Shown here one piece after another: positions 25,464-35,012 of a DNA stretch of 64,000 nt (positions are counted from its first letter, which is position 1; every line of letters starts with the position of its first letter). Under the pieces are notes generated by a model. That model was not told where the DNA came from and searched no databases. It saw only the letters and a list, made by a program, of their open reading frames with translations. The position numbers and the translations under genes were made by a program. The DNA is from Solirubrobacteraceae bacterium (lineage in GTDB: Bacteria; Actinomycetota; Thermoleophilia; Solirubrobacterales; Solirubrobacteraceae). Location: NCBI GenBank assembly GCA_025449845.1, contig JANWIP010000023.1:1-64000 (forward strand), given 5' to 3'.

Positions 25464-27917
25464 GTGGCGGCGACCTCTTCGCGCTTGCGAGTAAGACCGC
25501 TCAGCGAGCGGCGGGCCACGTTTTGTAGCTCGCCTGAGGAGGCGCCTGAAAACGGGCCCCCACTGCCACCCGGCGTGCGCCACGGGAACGATCCTCTAAG
25601 CTTCTACACCCCTGTGGAGCTAGTTGCACCGCCCATCGGCGGTAGGCCGCGCCTGAAGAAGCTGCGCTTTCTGTTGATCCTCTCGGCGGTCCTGCTGCTC
25701 GGTCTTATCTCGTTCGTCTTCGGCATGTTCATGGCCGTTGCTTCGACCCTGCCCTCACTGGATAACCGCCAGGAGTTCAACAACGCACGCAACTCAGTGC
25801 TGCTCGACGATCTGGGCCGGCCGCTGGGCGTGCTGAGCCATCAGAACCAGATCCTGCTGACCCCCGGGCAGATCCCGCGGATCGTCAAGGACGCGGTGAT
25901 CTCGATCGAGGATAAGCGCTTCGAGAGCAACAGCGGCGTCGACATCCGCGCGATCGGGCGAGCCTTCGTCCAGGATGTCCTGCACAGCGGCAACGTGCAG
26001 GGCGCCTCCACGATCGAGCAGCAGTTCGTCAAGAACGCCTTGCAGGCGCAGTCGCACCGCACCATCTTTGAGAAGCTGCGCGAGGTGGCGCTTGCCTATC
26101 AGCTGGCGCACAAGTGGTCGAAGGAAAAGATCATCACCGAGTACCTCAACACGATCTACTTCGGTAATGGCGCCTACGGGATCGAGGCCGCCGCGCGTAC
26201 CTACTTCGGCCAGGACGTCAATCATCTGGGCTGCGGCACGCCTAAACATCAGTTGTGCGTACAGCAGCTGGAGCCGGCAGAGGCGGCATTGCTGGCGGGG
26301 ATCATCCAGTCACCCACCGGCTATGACCCCGTGACCCACCCCGCGCAGGCGCGCATACGGCGCAATCTGGTGCTCAAGCAGATGTTCGAACAGGGCTATC
26401 TGACGCGCAGCGACTACGAAGAAAGCATCGCCCAAGCGCTGCCCGCGCCTAAGGACATCCAGCCTCCGCACCAGACCTTGGTGGAAGGGATCGATGTCGG
26501 CTATTTCACCTCTTGGGTCTCCCAGCAGGTGATTGAACGCTACACAGCCACCCGCGCCTTCACCGGAGGCCTGAAGATCCGCACCACGCTCGACCTCGAC
26601 ATGCAGCGCGCGGCCGAACAGGCCGTCAACAGCTACCTTCCCGGCCCCGAAGGCCCTACGGCTGCGCTGGTGGCGATCGAAAACTCCACCGGCGAGGTGC
26701 GGGCAATGGTGGGCGGGCGCAACTACAACGAAAGCCCCTTCAACCTCGCGACCGAGGGTGAGCGCCAGCCGGGTTCCTCGTTCAAGGCCTTTGACCTGGC
26801 AGCGGCACTACAGGACGGGATCTCCCCCGACTCGGTATGGAGCTCGCACGTCAAGACCTTCTATGTTCCCAGCGCCCAGGGCAAGGAAAAGTTCGTGGTG
26901 CACAACGACGAAGGCTCCTACAGCGGCTCAGACTCGCTCATCGGCGCGACGGCCTTCTCTGATAACTCGATCTATGCCGAAGTGGGCCTGAAGGTGGGCA
27001 CTCATCGCATCGCGCGTCTAGCCCACCGCATGGGCATACGCACCCCGATTTCCACCAACCCCGCCATGACCATCGGCGGCCTGAAGGTGGGCGTGACTCC
27101 GCTGGACATGGCCCACGCGTATGAGACCATCGCCCACGGCGGCGAGCGTGTCAGCGGAACGCTGGTGGGCGACTCCGCGCCGGTGGGTATCCAGGAAGTC
27201 GACGCCGGCTCGCGCATCCTCTCCGACGGCCACCACCGCGATGTCGAGCACACGATGCTTTCGCGCGTGCTGCCCACGGGCGTGGCCGAAACAGAGACCT
27301 CGATGCTCCAGACCGTGCTGCAGTACGGCACCGCCCGCGCTGCCGCCATCGGCCAGTTCGCGGCCGGCAAGACAGGTACGACATCCAACTTCGGCGATGC
27401 CTGGTTCGTGGGCTGGAACAAGAAGTACACGGTGGCCGTCTGGGTGGGCTATCCCACGCGACTGATCCCGATGACCACCGACTTCGGCGGCAAGCCCGTC
27501 TTCGGGGGCACCTTTCCCGCGCTCATCTGGCACAACTTCATGCTCTCTGCCCTGCACGTTGAAAAGGAACGTGCAGAACATGCCGCCGCTCAGGGCAACG
27601 CCAAAGACACCGGCAAGGGTGCCGGTGGGGGCACTACCACTGGCACTGGCACCACGAGCCTGCCGGAAACCGCTGGACACAGCTCAACCACCTCCGAACC
27701 GCCCTCATCTACGCCCCCCACGCCTTCGTCGCATAGCCCGAGCGCCGCACCCTCACAGCCAGCTCCCCACCCTGCCACTCCCCAGACGTCAGAACCAGCG
27801 ACGCCCGCGCCCACCCCAGCCGCGCCGCCGTCATCCCCTCCTAGCCCCGCCACGCCACCGTCTGGCGGAGGAGGCACGGCGGGAGGCACCGCCGCGCCCA
27901 CCGGCGGGGGTGGGTAA
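25464..27917 (+). CDS. Class A penicillin-binding protein (transglycosylase/transpeptidase)
   Basis: An 817-residue bifunctional PBP. Seen: one membrane anchor (FLLILSAVLLLGLISFVFGMF, about 72-92), the GT51 domain with EDKRFESNSGVD and GASTIEQQFVKN, then the transpeptidase with SxxK in GSSFKAF, SxN in SDNS and KTGT in AAGKTGTTSNFGDAWFVGW. It polymerises and cross-links peptidoglycan outside the membrane. The last 140 residues are a Pro/Thr/Ser-rich tail ending in Gly. The GTG at 25464 is the longest start; a later GTG inside the cytoplasmic tail is possible, since no ribosome-binding site decides it. Confidence 0.93.
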   Translation: MAATSSRLRVRPLSERRATFCSSPEEAPENGPPLPPGVRHGNDPLSFYTPVELVAPPIGGRPRLKKLRFLLILSAVLLLGLISFVFGMFMAVASTLPSLDNRQEFNNARNSVLLDDLGRPLGVLSHQNQILLTPGQIPRIVKDAVISIEDKRFESNSGVDIRAIGRAFVQDVLHSGNVQGASTIEQQFVKNALQAQSHRTIFEKLREVALAYQLAHKWSKEKIITEYLNTIYFGNGAYGIEAAARTYFGQDVNHLGCGTPKHQLCVQQLEPAEAALLAGIIQSPTGYDPVTHPAQARIRRNLVLKQMFEQGYLTRSDYEESIAQALPAPKDIQPPHQTLVEGIDVGYFTSWVSQQVIERYTATRAFTGGLKIRTTLDLDMQRAAEQAVNSYLPGPEGPTAALVAIENSTGEVRAMVGGRNYNESPFNLATEGERQPGSSFKAFDLAAALQDGISPDSVWSSHVKTFYVPSAQGKEKFVVHNDEGSYSGSDSLIGATAFSDNSIYAEVGLKVGTHRIARLAHRMGIRTPISTNPAMTIGGLKVGVTPLDMAHAYETIAHGGERVSGTLVGDSAPVGIQEVDAGSRILSDGHHRDVEHTMLSRVLPTGVAETETSMLQTVLQYGTARAAAIGQFAAGKTGTTSNFGDAWFVGWNKKYTVAVWVGYPTRLIPMTTDFGGKPVFGGTFPALIWHNFMLSALHVEKERAEHAAAQGNAKDTGKGAGGGTTTGTGTTSLPETAGHSSTTSEPPSSTPPTPSSHSPSAAPSQPAPHPATPQTSEPATPAPTPAAPPSSPPSPATPPSGGGGTAGGTAAPTGGGG

Positions 27918-27924
27918 TCGATCG

Positions 27925-28003
27925 AACACCGCGCGCGGAAGGCACCGCTGCGCCCCGAGCTGTTGTGGGTGGTCGGTCCAACACCGCGCGCGGAAGGCAC
28001 CGC
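27925..28003. repeat. 24-bp direct repeat after the PBP gene
   Basis: An identical 24-bp sequence beginning AACACCGCGCGCGG occurs at 27925-27948 and 27980-28003. It lies in the 270-bp gene-free stretch between the PBP stop and the glycosylase stop. The same stretch holds an 8-bp inverted repeat (GCAATAGT 28061-28068, ACTATTGC 28086-28093) in a more A/T-rich patch. No gene or clear terminator was seen there. Confidence 0.75.
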
Positions 28004-28187
28004 GCTGGGCACCCGGGGGCTGTGGCCGGTGATCGTTGATTGCAAATCGAAGGTTTGAGCGCAATAGTCTATACATTCAGTCGCTACTATTGCTAACCAA
28101 CTCTGGAATCGCATAGCCCCCCTCCCCTCCTTTAGGTTCTGGTAGATACCACTGCGCTCAATACTCGCGCGGGGGATGTGGCCTTGA

Positions 28188-28775
28188 TCAGAGGCGGGGC
28201 CGCGAGACGTTGCGGTTGCCAGCTGCGCAGAAGCGCCAGGGTAACTCGACAGCGTGATTGATTCCGATGCGCTCGCCCTGCACGATCGTCGGCTTGCGCC
28301 AATCGCCTGCCGCGGGGCGAATCACAACCGGGCCAGTAGTGAGGCTGGAGTCGTTCTCGCTCAGCTCGATGCCGAGCGCCTGGGTCAACTTGCCGGGCCC
28401 CGAGCAGAGATCCCGCTCGCGCTCCATGCCCCGCCGCAGGCGCATCTGCTCGATCCCCCGCAGCGGCTCAAGCGCCCTAATGAGCACGGCCGCGCCCACC
28501 CCCTTAGGCTCGCAGACAGCATTGAGGAGAGCGTGAATGCCATAGGAGCGATACACGTAGGCCTGCCCCGGCGGCCCGAACAGCACGCGCGTGCGGTTGG
28601 TGAGCCCGACATAGGCGTGGCAGGCAGGCTCGCACTCGTGGTAGGCCTCGGTCTCCACGATCACCCCCGCGCCGTCACCGAACTCCACCGTGCAGCCGAT
28701 CAGCGCGCGAGCGACGTGGAGTACCGGTCGGTCATAGAAATCGGTAGGAAGCGCGGCCTCAGACCTCGCCGGCAA
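28188..28775 (-). CDS. 3-methyladenine (alkyladenine) DNA glycosylase, AAG/MPG family
   Basis: A protein of about 195 residues. Seen: DFYDRPVLHVARALIGC, the catalytic Glu region GVIVETEAYHECEPACHAYVG, RTRVLFGPPGQAYVYRSYGIH, LNAVCEP and the C-terminal RIGINHA. It removes alkylated purines in base-excision repair. No ATG exists upstream of the domain in this frame. The chosen start is the nearest TTG (28775) in the first of the 30-bp repeats, with GAGG 11 nt before it. Other repeats offer equivalent TTGs, so the start is uncertain. It sits just downstream of argH on the same strand. Confidence 0.85.
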   Translation of the reverse strand: MPARSEAALPTDFYDRPVLHVARALIGCTVEFGDGAGVIVETEAYHECEPACHAYVGLTNRTRVLFGPPGQAYVYRSYGIHALLNAVCEPKGVGAAVLIRALEPLRGIEQMRLRRGMERERDLCSGPGKLTQALGIELSENDSSLTTGPVVIRPAAGDWRKPTIVQGERIGINHAVELPWRFCAAGNRNVSRPRL

Positions 28776-28848
28776 GGGATGCGTGGCCTCAGACCTCGTC
28801 GGCAAGGGTTGCGTGGCCTCAGACCTCGCCGGCAAGGGTTGCGCGGCC

Positions 28849-28870
<22 letters not shown>
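28751..28870. repeat. Four 30-bp tandem repeats spanning the argH stop and the glycosylase start
   Basis: Units at 28751-28780, 28781-28810, 28811-28840 and 28841-28870 differ at only a few positions. The last unit contains the real end of argH (Leu-Ala-Gly-Glu-Val-stop), so the other three are downstream copies of the argH 3' end. In the glycosylase frame each unit reads as a 10-residue Leu-Pro-Ala-Arg-Ser-Glu-Ala-type repeat and carries a GAGG and a TTG. Confidence 0.9.
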
Positions 28871-30228
<1,358 letters not shown>

Positions 30229-30357
30229 GAGGGCGTGAGTTTAGGGCCTATCCCTTCGTGCCCGCGCGTCCCATCTCAGACCACCCAACCGGACGGAGCT
30301 CGCCCCTGAATCAAACCCCCTGCCGCAGCGGTCAGTGGTCCTTCGAGTTCCAACGCT

Positions 30358-30392
30358 TGGTACGTTGCTGTTTACACTGGTACGCTGCTGTT
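30358..30392. promoter_or_regulatory. Direct-repeat operator candidate upstream of the double TetR gene
   Basis: TGGTACGTTGCTGTT (30358-30372) and TGGTACGCTGCTGTT (30378-30392) differ at one base and are offset by exactly 20 bp, about two helical turns. They lie 41-75 bp before the ATG of the TetR gene in the 204-bp region divergent from argH. Autoregulation is plausible inference. Confidence 0.5.
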
Positions 30393-30432
30393 CTCGGTAG
30401 ATATTTTGACTCTGAAGGCAGGAGTTACAGTT

Positions 30433-31866
30433 ATGTCACCAGCAACGCATCGCACCACGCGCAGCCCCAACCCCAACCCTTACCGCTCCTATCCCGGCAA
30501 GTTGCCGCGCGGTCCGCATTCGCTTACGCGCGAACAGGTTGCCGCAAACCAGCGCCTGCGAGTTGGCATGGCGATGTTGGAAGCAATTGGCGAAAAAGGC
30601 TATGTGGCCACGACCGTCTCGGACGTCGTAGGACGTGCCGGCGTGTCCCGTAAGGCCTTTTATCAGCACTTCGCCAACAAGGAGGAGTGCTTTCTTGCTA
30701 CCTATGACACGATCGCCAGGGAAGGCCGGCGCAGAGTGGCACGTGCCGTCCGCGGTGCTGATGGCCGTCCCGATCGCATGGAAACATCAATTCGCGCCGT
30801 CTTTGAAGTTGGGATGGAGAACCCCGACGCCTTACGTTTGGCGATTACCGAGATAACCGCGGTAGGAGCAGCGGGGATCGAACGGCGCGAGCGCGCCATC
30901 GTCGAATATGGACAGCTTCTTCACGACGGCCTACGAACCGGCCCGACAGCAGACCCGGGCGCCAACGTGGGGCTACCCGACACGACGCTGAGAGCTCTCG
31001 CAGGAGGCCTGAACCGCGTGTTGATGACCTGTCTACAGAACAGTCGGCGCACCAAGCCTTTAGAATTAGTCCCAGATCTAGCATGTTGGATCTCAACCTA
31101 TTATCCTGCTCCCAAGGCATTTGTATCGGGACTCAAAGCAACCCGCCAGCGACGTAAACGTACGCACGCCAAGCAGCTCGGCGGTCGCGCACCGGGAACG
31201 CTTTCGCCCCGTCAGGACCTACGTAGGACGGTCCGTTCAGGCTACCCAGCATCGCGTAGCTTCGTAGTCCACAACCAGCGCGAGCGCATCCTTGACGCGG
31301 TCACCAACCTCACCGCCAGCAGCGGCTACGGGAACCTCACGGTCGAGGATATTGCAGCCGAGGCGTCGGTATCGCTGCAGGCATTCTATGAGCACTTTGA
31401 GAGCAAGGAGGACGCATTCTTGGTGGCTTATGAGCTCGGCCACGCCAAGGCGCTCAGCTTCGTAGAGCAGGCTTTTGCTGAAGCTCCCAGTTGGCGTATC
31501 GGTGTTCGCGACGGCCTCTGCAGCCTTATGGGCTATCTCGCCTCGGAGCCCGCTTTCGCGCGCTTGTCCTTGATGGGCACCAGCGTGGCCACCCCGCGCG
31601 CCTACGAGATCTCAAACAGGGGCGTGGCGACCTACGCGCGACTCTTGACTCCGGGCTTTGAGGAGGCGCCAAAGCGCAAGCGCCCGCCACAGATCACGGT
31701 TGACGCGATCACCGGGGGCCTACAGGAGATGTTCCTGCACTATGCCGCGCAGGGCCGCATCGAAGATCTTCCCGAGCTGACGGCTGACGCTACGTATGTT
31801 GCGCTGGCGCCGTTCATTGGAGCAGAGGCGGCCGCGCAGGTCGCTGTCGAGCCGACAAGCGCCTGA
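30433..31866 (+). CDS. Double TetR-family regulator: two complete TetR units in one polypeptide
   Basis: A 477-residue protein starting at the ATG at 30433 with AGGAG 8 nt upstream. The first DNA-binding domain reads RVGMAMLEAIGEKGYVATT, VVGRAGVSRKAFYQHFANKEECFLA (about residues 37-85), followed by a ligand domain. A basic linker (QRRKRTHAKQ) leads to a second domain, RERILDAVTNLTASSGYGN, IAAEASVSLQAFYEHFESKEDAFLV (about 278-325), with its own ligand domain. TetR proteins normally act as homodimers of single units; a covalent tandem could bind DNA as an internal pair. The ligand is unknown. Confidence 0.85.
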   Translation: MSPATHRTTRSPNPNPYRSYPGKLPRGPHSLTREQVAANQRLRVGMAMLEAIGEKGYVATTVSDVVGRAGVSRKAFYQHFANKEECFLATYDTIAREGRRRVARAVRGADGRPDRMETSIRAVFEVGMENPDALRLAITEITAVGAAGIERRERAIVEYGQLLHDGLRTGPTADPGANVGLPDTTLRALAGGLNRVLMTCLQNSRRTKPLELVPDLACWISTYYPAPKAFVSGLKATRQRRKRTHAKQLGGRAPGTLSPRQDLRRTVRSGYPASRSFVVHNQRERILDAVTNLTASSGYGNLTVEDIAAEASVSLQAFYEHFESKEDAFLVAYELGHAKALSFVEQAFAEAPSWRIGVRDGLCSLMGYLASEPAFARLSLMGTSVATPRAYEISNRGVATYARLLTPGFEEAPKRKRPPQITVDAITGGLQEMFLHYAAQGRIEDLPELTADATYVALAPFIGAEAAAQVAVEPTSA

Positions 31867-32215
31867 TACCGCAGGCGAGAATCGCAGGCCGATCGATCCA
31901 ACATCACTGAGAACCGGAACAACTGGCGGGCGCCATGACCCCGAGTCGTAGGCCATGGCGCCCGCGCTGAGGAGAACCACGCGGCTCGCGCAAGGCAAAA
32001 AACGCGAGCCGGGACCTCCATGGGCGCCGTGGAAGGGAAGCTCACGGCGCCCAAGCTTTGCCGAGGGAGCATTTCGTGCAAGTTAGTGTCATCTGAACAT
32101 GCGATTCATGCTAGCAAGCCAAATCACGATTGTAGAGCCGTGTTTCCGACATGGGAAACTTGCCCACTTACGATTACGGACGGGCTCGCTAGAGCCGATC
32201 GCTTAGCACAGGCGC
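31867..32215. other. Gene-free 349-bp stretch rich in stem-loops
   Basis: No coding sequence is supported. Besides the three long stem-loops at 31926-32053 it has shorter ones: GTTTCC/GGAAAC (32142-32159), GGCTC/GAGCC (32183-32196) and GCTTAG/CTAAGC pairings around the aminotransferase stop. Base composition is more A/T-rich after 32055 than in neighbouring genes. Confidence 0.7.
31926..32053. ncRNA. Three consecutive perfect stem-loops, candidate structured RNA or terminator cluster
   Basis: Stem 1: GCGGGCGCCATG (31926-31937) with CATGGCGCCCGC (31954-31965), 16-nt loop. Stem 2: CGGCTCGCG (31982-31990) with CGCGAGCCG (32003-32011), 12-nt A-rich loop. Stem 3: TGGGCGCCGTG (32021-32031) with CACGGCGCCCA (32043-32053), 11-nt loop. 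All stems are perfect. Stems 1 and 3 share GGGCGCC. The genes on both sides end here (convergent), so part of it may be a bidirectional terminator, though no U tract follows. A small RNA is the other option. Confidence 0.55.
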
Positions 32216-33346
32216 TTAGAGCGCGTCACTAAGCACAGCAGCCACCCGCGCGACTTCGCCCTCAGTCATGGATGGAAAGAACGGTAGTGCCAAGGAGCGC
32301 GCCGCCACGTCCTCGCAGACGGGAAACTGACCCTCCCGATGACCGAAGCGCTCGCGATAGAAACTCATGAGGTGGATCGCCGGCAGGTAGGGTTTGCTCT
32401 GGATACTGCTCGCGGCAAGCCTGTGCACAACCCCGTCGCGATCCACACCGCGAGGCAGCTGCACGACGAACACGAACCATCCGCGTACGTCTCCCCCGCG
32501 ATCTGAGCAGGGCAGCTCGAGCCCTTCAATCCCAGCGAGGGCCTGGCGATACAGGCTGGCTACCGCGGCGCGATCACTAAGCATTCCCGGCAAACGCTCC
32601 AACTGGACCAAGCCAAGCGCGCAGGCGATATCTGAGAGCCGGTAATTGAAGCCCAGGCGATCGTGGTCCAGCCAGCCCATATCGGGCGCCCGGCCCTGGT
32701 TGCGCTCGGAGTCGATGCGCTCCTTCAACAGCGGATCAGCCAGGGCGATCATGCCGCCCTCTCCGGTCGTCAGCTGCTTGTTGGCGTAGAAACCAAACAC
32801 TGCTGGATGCCCGCGGCCACCCACGGGGGTTCCGTCGGCATGCGTTGCCCCCAGCGCCTCACAGGCATCCTCGACGATCGCCAACTGCTGGCGCTGCGCG
32901 AGACCCTCGAAGGCAGGCATGTCGGCGGGGTAGCCAAAAATGTGCACAGGCAGCAGCGCCCGCGTACGCTCTGTGACTGCCGCAGCCGCAGCCTGTGGAT
33001 CGAGGTTGAGCGTTATCGGGTCGATGTCGGCAAAGACCGGCCTTGCCCCCTCATAGAGCACCGCATTGGCTGAGGCCACGAAGGAAAAGGGACTAGTTAC
33101 AACCTCGTCCCCCTGCTCTAGTCCTACTGCACGTAGCGCCAGGTGCAAACCTGCGGTGCCGCTGGAGACGGCACTCGCCAGCGGAGCGTGCACCTGCTCC
33201 GCGAAGGCTTGCTCGAAGGCCGCGAGTCTTGGCCCCAAAGACAGGACGCCGGAGCGCAGAACCTCAATGACTGCCTGCTCCTCAGCCTCCCCCAAGATGG
33301 GGCGGGCAAGGGGGATGCTCACCTGCGGCGTTGTCGCACTGTTCAC
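32216..33346 (-). CDS. DegT/DnrJ/EryC1/StrS family aminotransferase
   Basis: A 376-residue PLP enzyme. Seen: IPLARPILGEAEEQAVIEVLRSG, VSSGTAGLHLAL, VTSPFSFVASANAVLYEGARPVFADID, VHIFGYPADM, VEDACEALGA and the catalytic lysine in GFYANKQLTTGEGG. Such enzymes aminate keto-sugars for envelope glycans or antibiotics, so it is out of place at the end of a leucine operon. The GTG at 33346 is chosen because GGAG lies 9 nt upstream. Both sit in a copy of an 18-bp repeat that also spans the cimA stop. Confidence 0.9.
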   Translation of the reverse strand: MNSATTPQVSIPLARPILGEAEEQAVIEVLRSGVLSLGPRLAAFEQAFAEQVHAPLASAVSSGTAGLHLALRAVGLEQGDEVVTSPFSFVASANAVLYEGARPVFADIDPITLNLDPQAAAAAVTERTRALLPVHIFGYPADMPAFEGLAQRQQLAIVEDACEALGATHADGTPVGGRGHPAVFGFYANKQLTTGEGGMIALADPLLKERIDSERNQGRAPDMGWLDHDRLGFNYRLSDIACALGLVQLERLPGMLSDRAAVASLYRQALAGIEGLELPCSDRGGDVRGWFVFVVQLPRGVDRDGVVHRLAASSIQSKPYLPAIHLMSFYRERFGHREGQFPVCEDVAARSLALPFFPSMTEGEVARVAAVLSDAL

Positions 33347-33402
33347 GCCGGCTTCGCTCCAACCCTGGTCGGCCCCGACGAACTCACGCCGGCTTCGCTC
33401 CA
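33344..33402. repeat. 18-bp direct repeat linking cimA stop and aminotransferase start
   Basis: The same 18 bases (CACGCCGGCTTCGCTCCA) occur at 33344-33361 and 33385-33402. On the coding strand the upstream copy covers the end of cimA; its TGA stop completes at 33384, one base beyond the copy. The downstream copy supplies GGAG and the GTG start of the aminotransferase. Confidence 0.85.
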
Positions 33403-35012
33403 GCTCCCGCACCGGCCTGTACTCGCGGCACCTCGGCCGTACTTCCCTGCCGATGCCCTTGGGCGTGCATGCCGTACTCAAGCGAATCCACGAGCGCATC
33501 CCATGAGGCCGCGATCAGGTTCTCGGAGACTCCGATCGTGCCCCACACGCGCTGTCCGTCGGAGGCATCGATGAGCACCCGCGTGATCGCTCCCGTGCCC
33601 TTGGTCTCATCGAGGATGCGCACCTTGAAGTTGACCAGCTCGATGTCGCGTAGGTGCGGGTGGATCTCCGCGATGGCCTCGCGCAGGGCCTGATCGAGCG
33701 CGTGCACCGGCCCGTTGCCCATCGCAGTGCGTATGAACTGCTGATCGTCGATCCAGATCTTGATGGTGGCCTCGGTCTCGACCTGACCGTCGGCGCGCTT
33801 CTCCACCAGCACGCGCCAGGACTCCAGGCGAAACAGCGGCTCATAGCCGCCTGACTGCTTGTGCATCAGGAGCTCGAAGGAGCCATCGGCGGCCTCGAAC
33901 TGAAAGCCCTGATGCTCAAGCGCCTTGACCTGTTCCACCGTACGCTGCGCAGCGGCGTCGTCCAGCTCGATTCCAGCCTCTCGTGCCTTCTCGATCACCG
34001 TCGCCCGACCGGCCAGCTCGGAGATGAGGATGTCGCGTTGATTGCCGACATGCTCGGGATCTGTGTGCTCAAAAGCCTGGCTGTCGGCCTGCACCCCAGC
34101 GGCGTGCATCCCCGCCTTGTGCGCGAAGGCGTGCTTGCCCACGTAGGGCTGAGCGGGGTTGGGCGTGCGATTGAGCAGCTCATCGACGAAGTGCGCGGTA
34201 TCTGTAAGGCGCGCGAGACTCTCAGGGGGCAGAACGTCATGGCCCATCTTCAGCTGCAGGTCGGCAATGATCGTGATCAGATTGGCGTTGCCCGTACGCT
34301 CGCCGATGCCATTGACCGTGCCCTGCACCTGGGTGGCGCCGGCTTCGACTGCCACGAGCGTGTTGGCGACAGCGCAGCCGGAGTCGTCGTGCACGTGAAT
34401 GCCCAGGGCCACCTCGGGCAACGCGGCGTGAACGTCCGCCACCATTTCTCTCACGCTCGTGGGCAGCGAACCGCCGTTGGTGTCGCACAGCACCACGCGC
34501 TCGGCTCCGGCAGCAGCAGCAGCACGTACCGTCTCCAGGGCGTAGCCGCGATCGAGCTGGAAGCCATCGAAGAAGTGCTCGGCGTCAAACAGCACGCGCT
34601 TGCCCTCGCCCACGAGGAAGGCAATGGAGTCGCCGATCATCGCCAGATTCTTTTCAGGGGAGACGCGCACGACCTTCTCCACATGCAATACCGAGGACTT
34701 GCCCACCAGCGTGCAGACGGGCGCGAAACAGTCGGCAAGCACACGCAAACCCTCGTCCTGCTCGGCTGTGACATCGCGGCGGCGGGTCATGCCAAAGGCC
34801 ACGATCTCGGCAGTCTGGAGATGCTCACCGGCCAGCAGCTCGAAGAGCTGGCCCTCCTTCGGGTTCGACGCCGGGAAGCCGGCCTCGATCAAGTGGATGC
34901 CTAGCGCGTCCAGGGCATGCACCACGCGCAGCTTCTCCTCAGCGGTGAGGGTCATGCCGCCGCCGCCCATGCCGTCGCGCAGGGTTGCGTCGTAGAGCTG
35001 TACCGCGGTCAT
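33384..35012 (-). CDS. cimA: Citramalate synthase
   Basis: A 542-residue HMG-CoA-lyase-like TIM-barrel enzyme with a C-terminal LeuA-type regulatory domain. Seen: LYDATLRDGMGGGGMTLTAEEKL, LIEAGFPASNPKE, LCDTNGGSLP, LGIHVHDDSGCAVANTLVAVEAGATQVQGTVNGIGERTGNANL and the metal histidines in HVHDD and KHAFAHKAGMHAAGV. CimA condenses pyruvate with acetyl-CoA to citramalate, giving isoleucine without threonine deaminase. LeuCD and LeuB, encoded upstream in the same unit, act on the citramalate. Its ATG overlaps the ilvE stop by one base. Confidence 0.92.
   Translation of the reverse strand: MTAVQLYDATLRDGMGGGGMTLTAEEKLRVVHALDALGIHLIEAGFPASNPKEGQLFELLAGEHLQTAEIVAFGMTRRRDVTAEQDEGLRVLADCFAPVCTLVGKSSVLHVEKVVRVSPEKNLAMIGDSIAFLVGEGKRVLFDAEHFFDGFQLDRGYALETVRAAAAAGAERVVLCDTNGGSLPTSVREMVADVHAALPEVALGIHVHDDSGCAVANTLVAVEAGATQVQGTVNGIGERTGNANLITIIADLQLKMGHDVLPPESLARLTDTAHFVDELLNRTPNPAQPYVGKHAFAHKAGMHAAGVQADSQAFEHTDPEHVGNQRDILISELAGRATVIEKAREAGIELDDAAAQRTVEQVKALEHQGFQFEAADGSFELLMHKQSGGYEPLFRLESWRVLVEKRADGQVETEATIKIWIDDQQFIRTAMGNGPVHALDQALREAIAEIHPHLRDIELVNFKVRILDETKGTGAITRVLIDASDGQRVWGTIGVSENLIAASWDALVDSLEYGMHAQGHRQGSTAEVPRVQAGAGAGAKPA

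Noticed and set aside
33861..34904. Plus-strand frame opposite cimA (347 codons)
   Set aside because: cimA is unmistakable, and the antisense product is His/Arg-rich with no domain.
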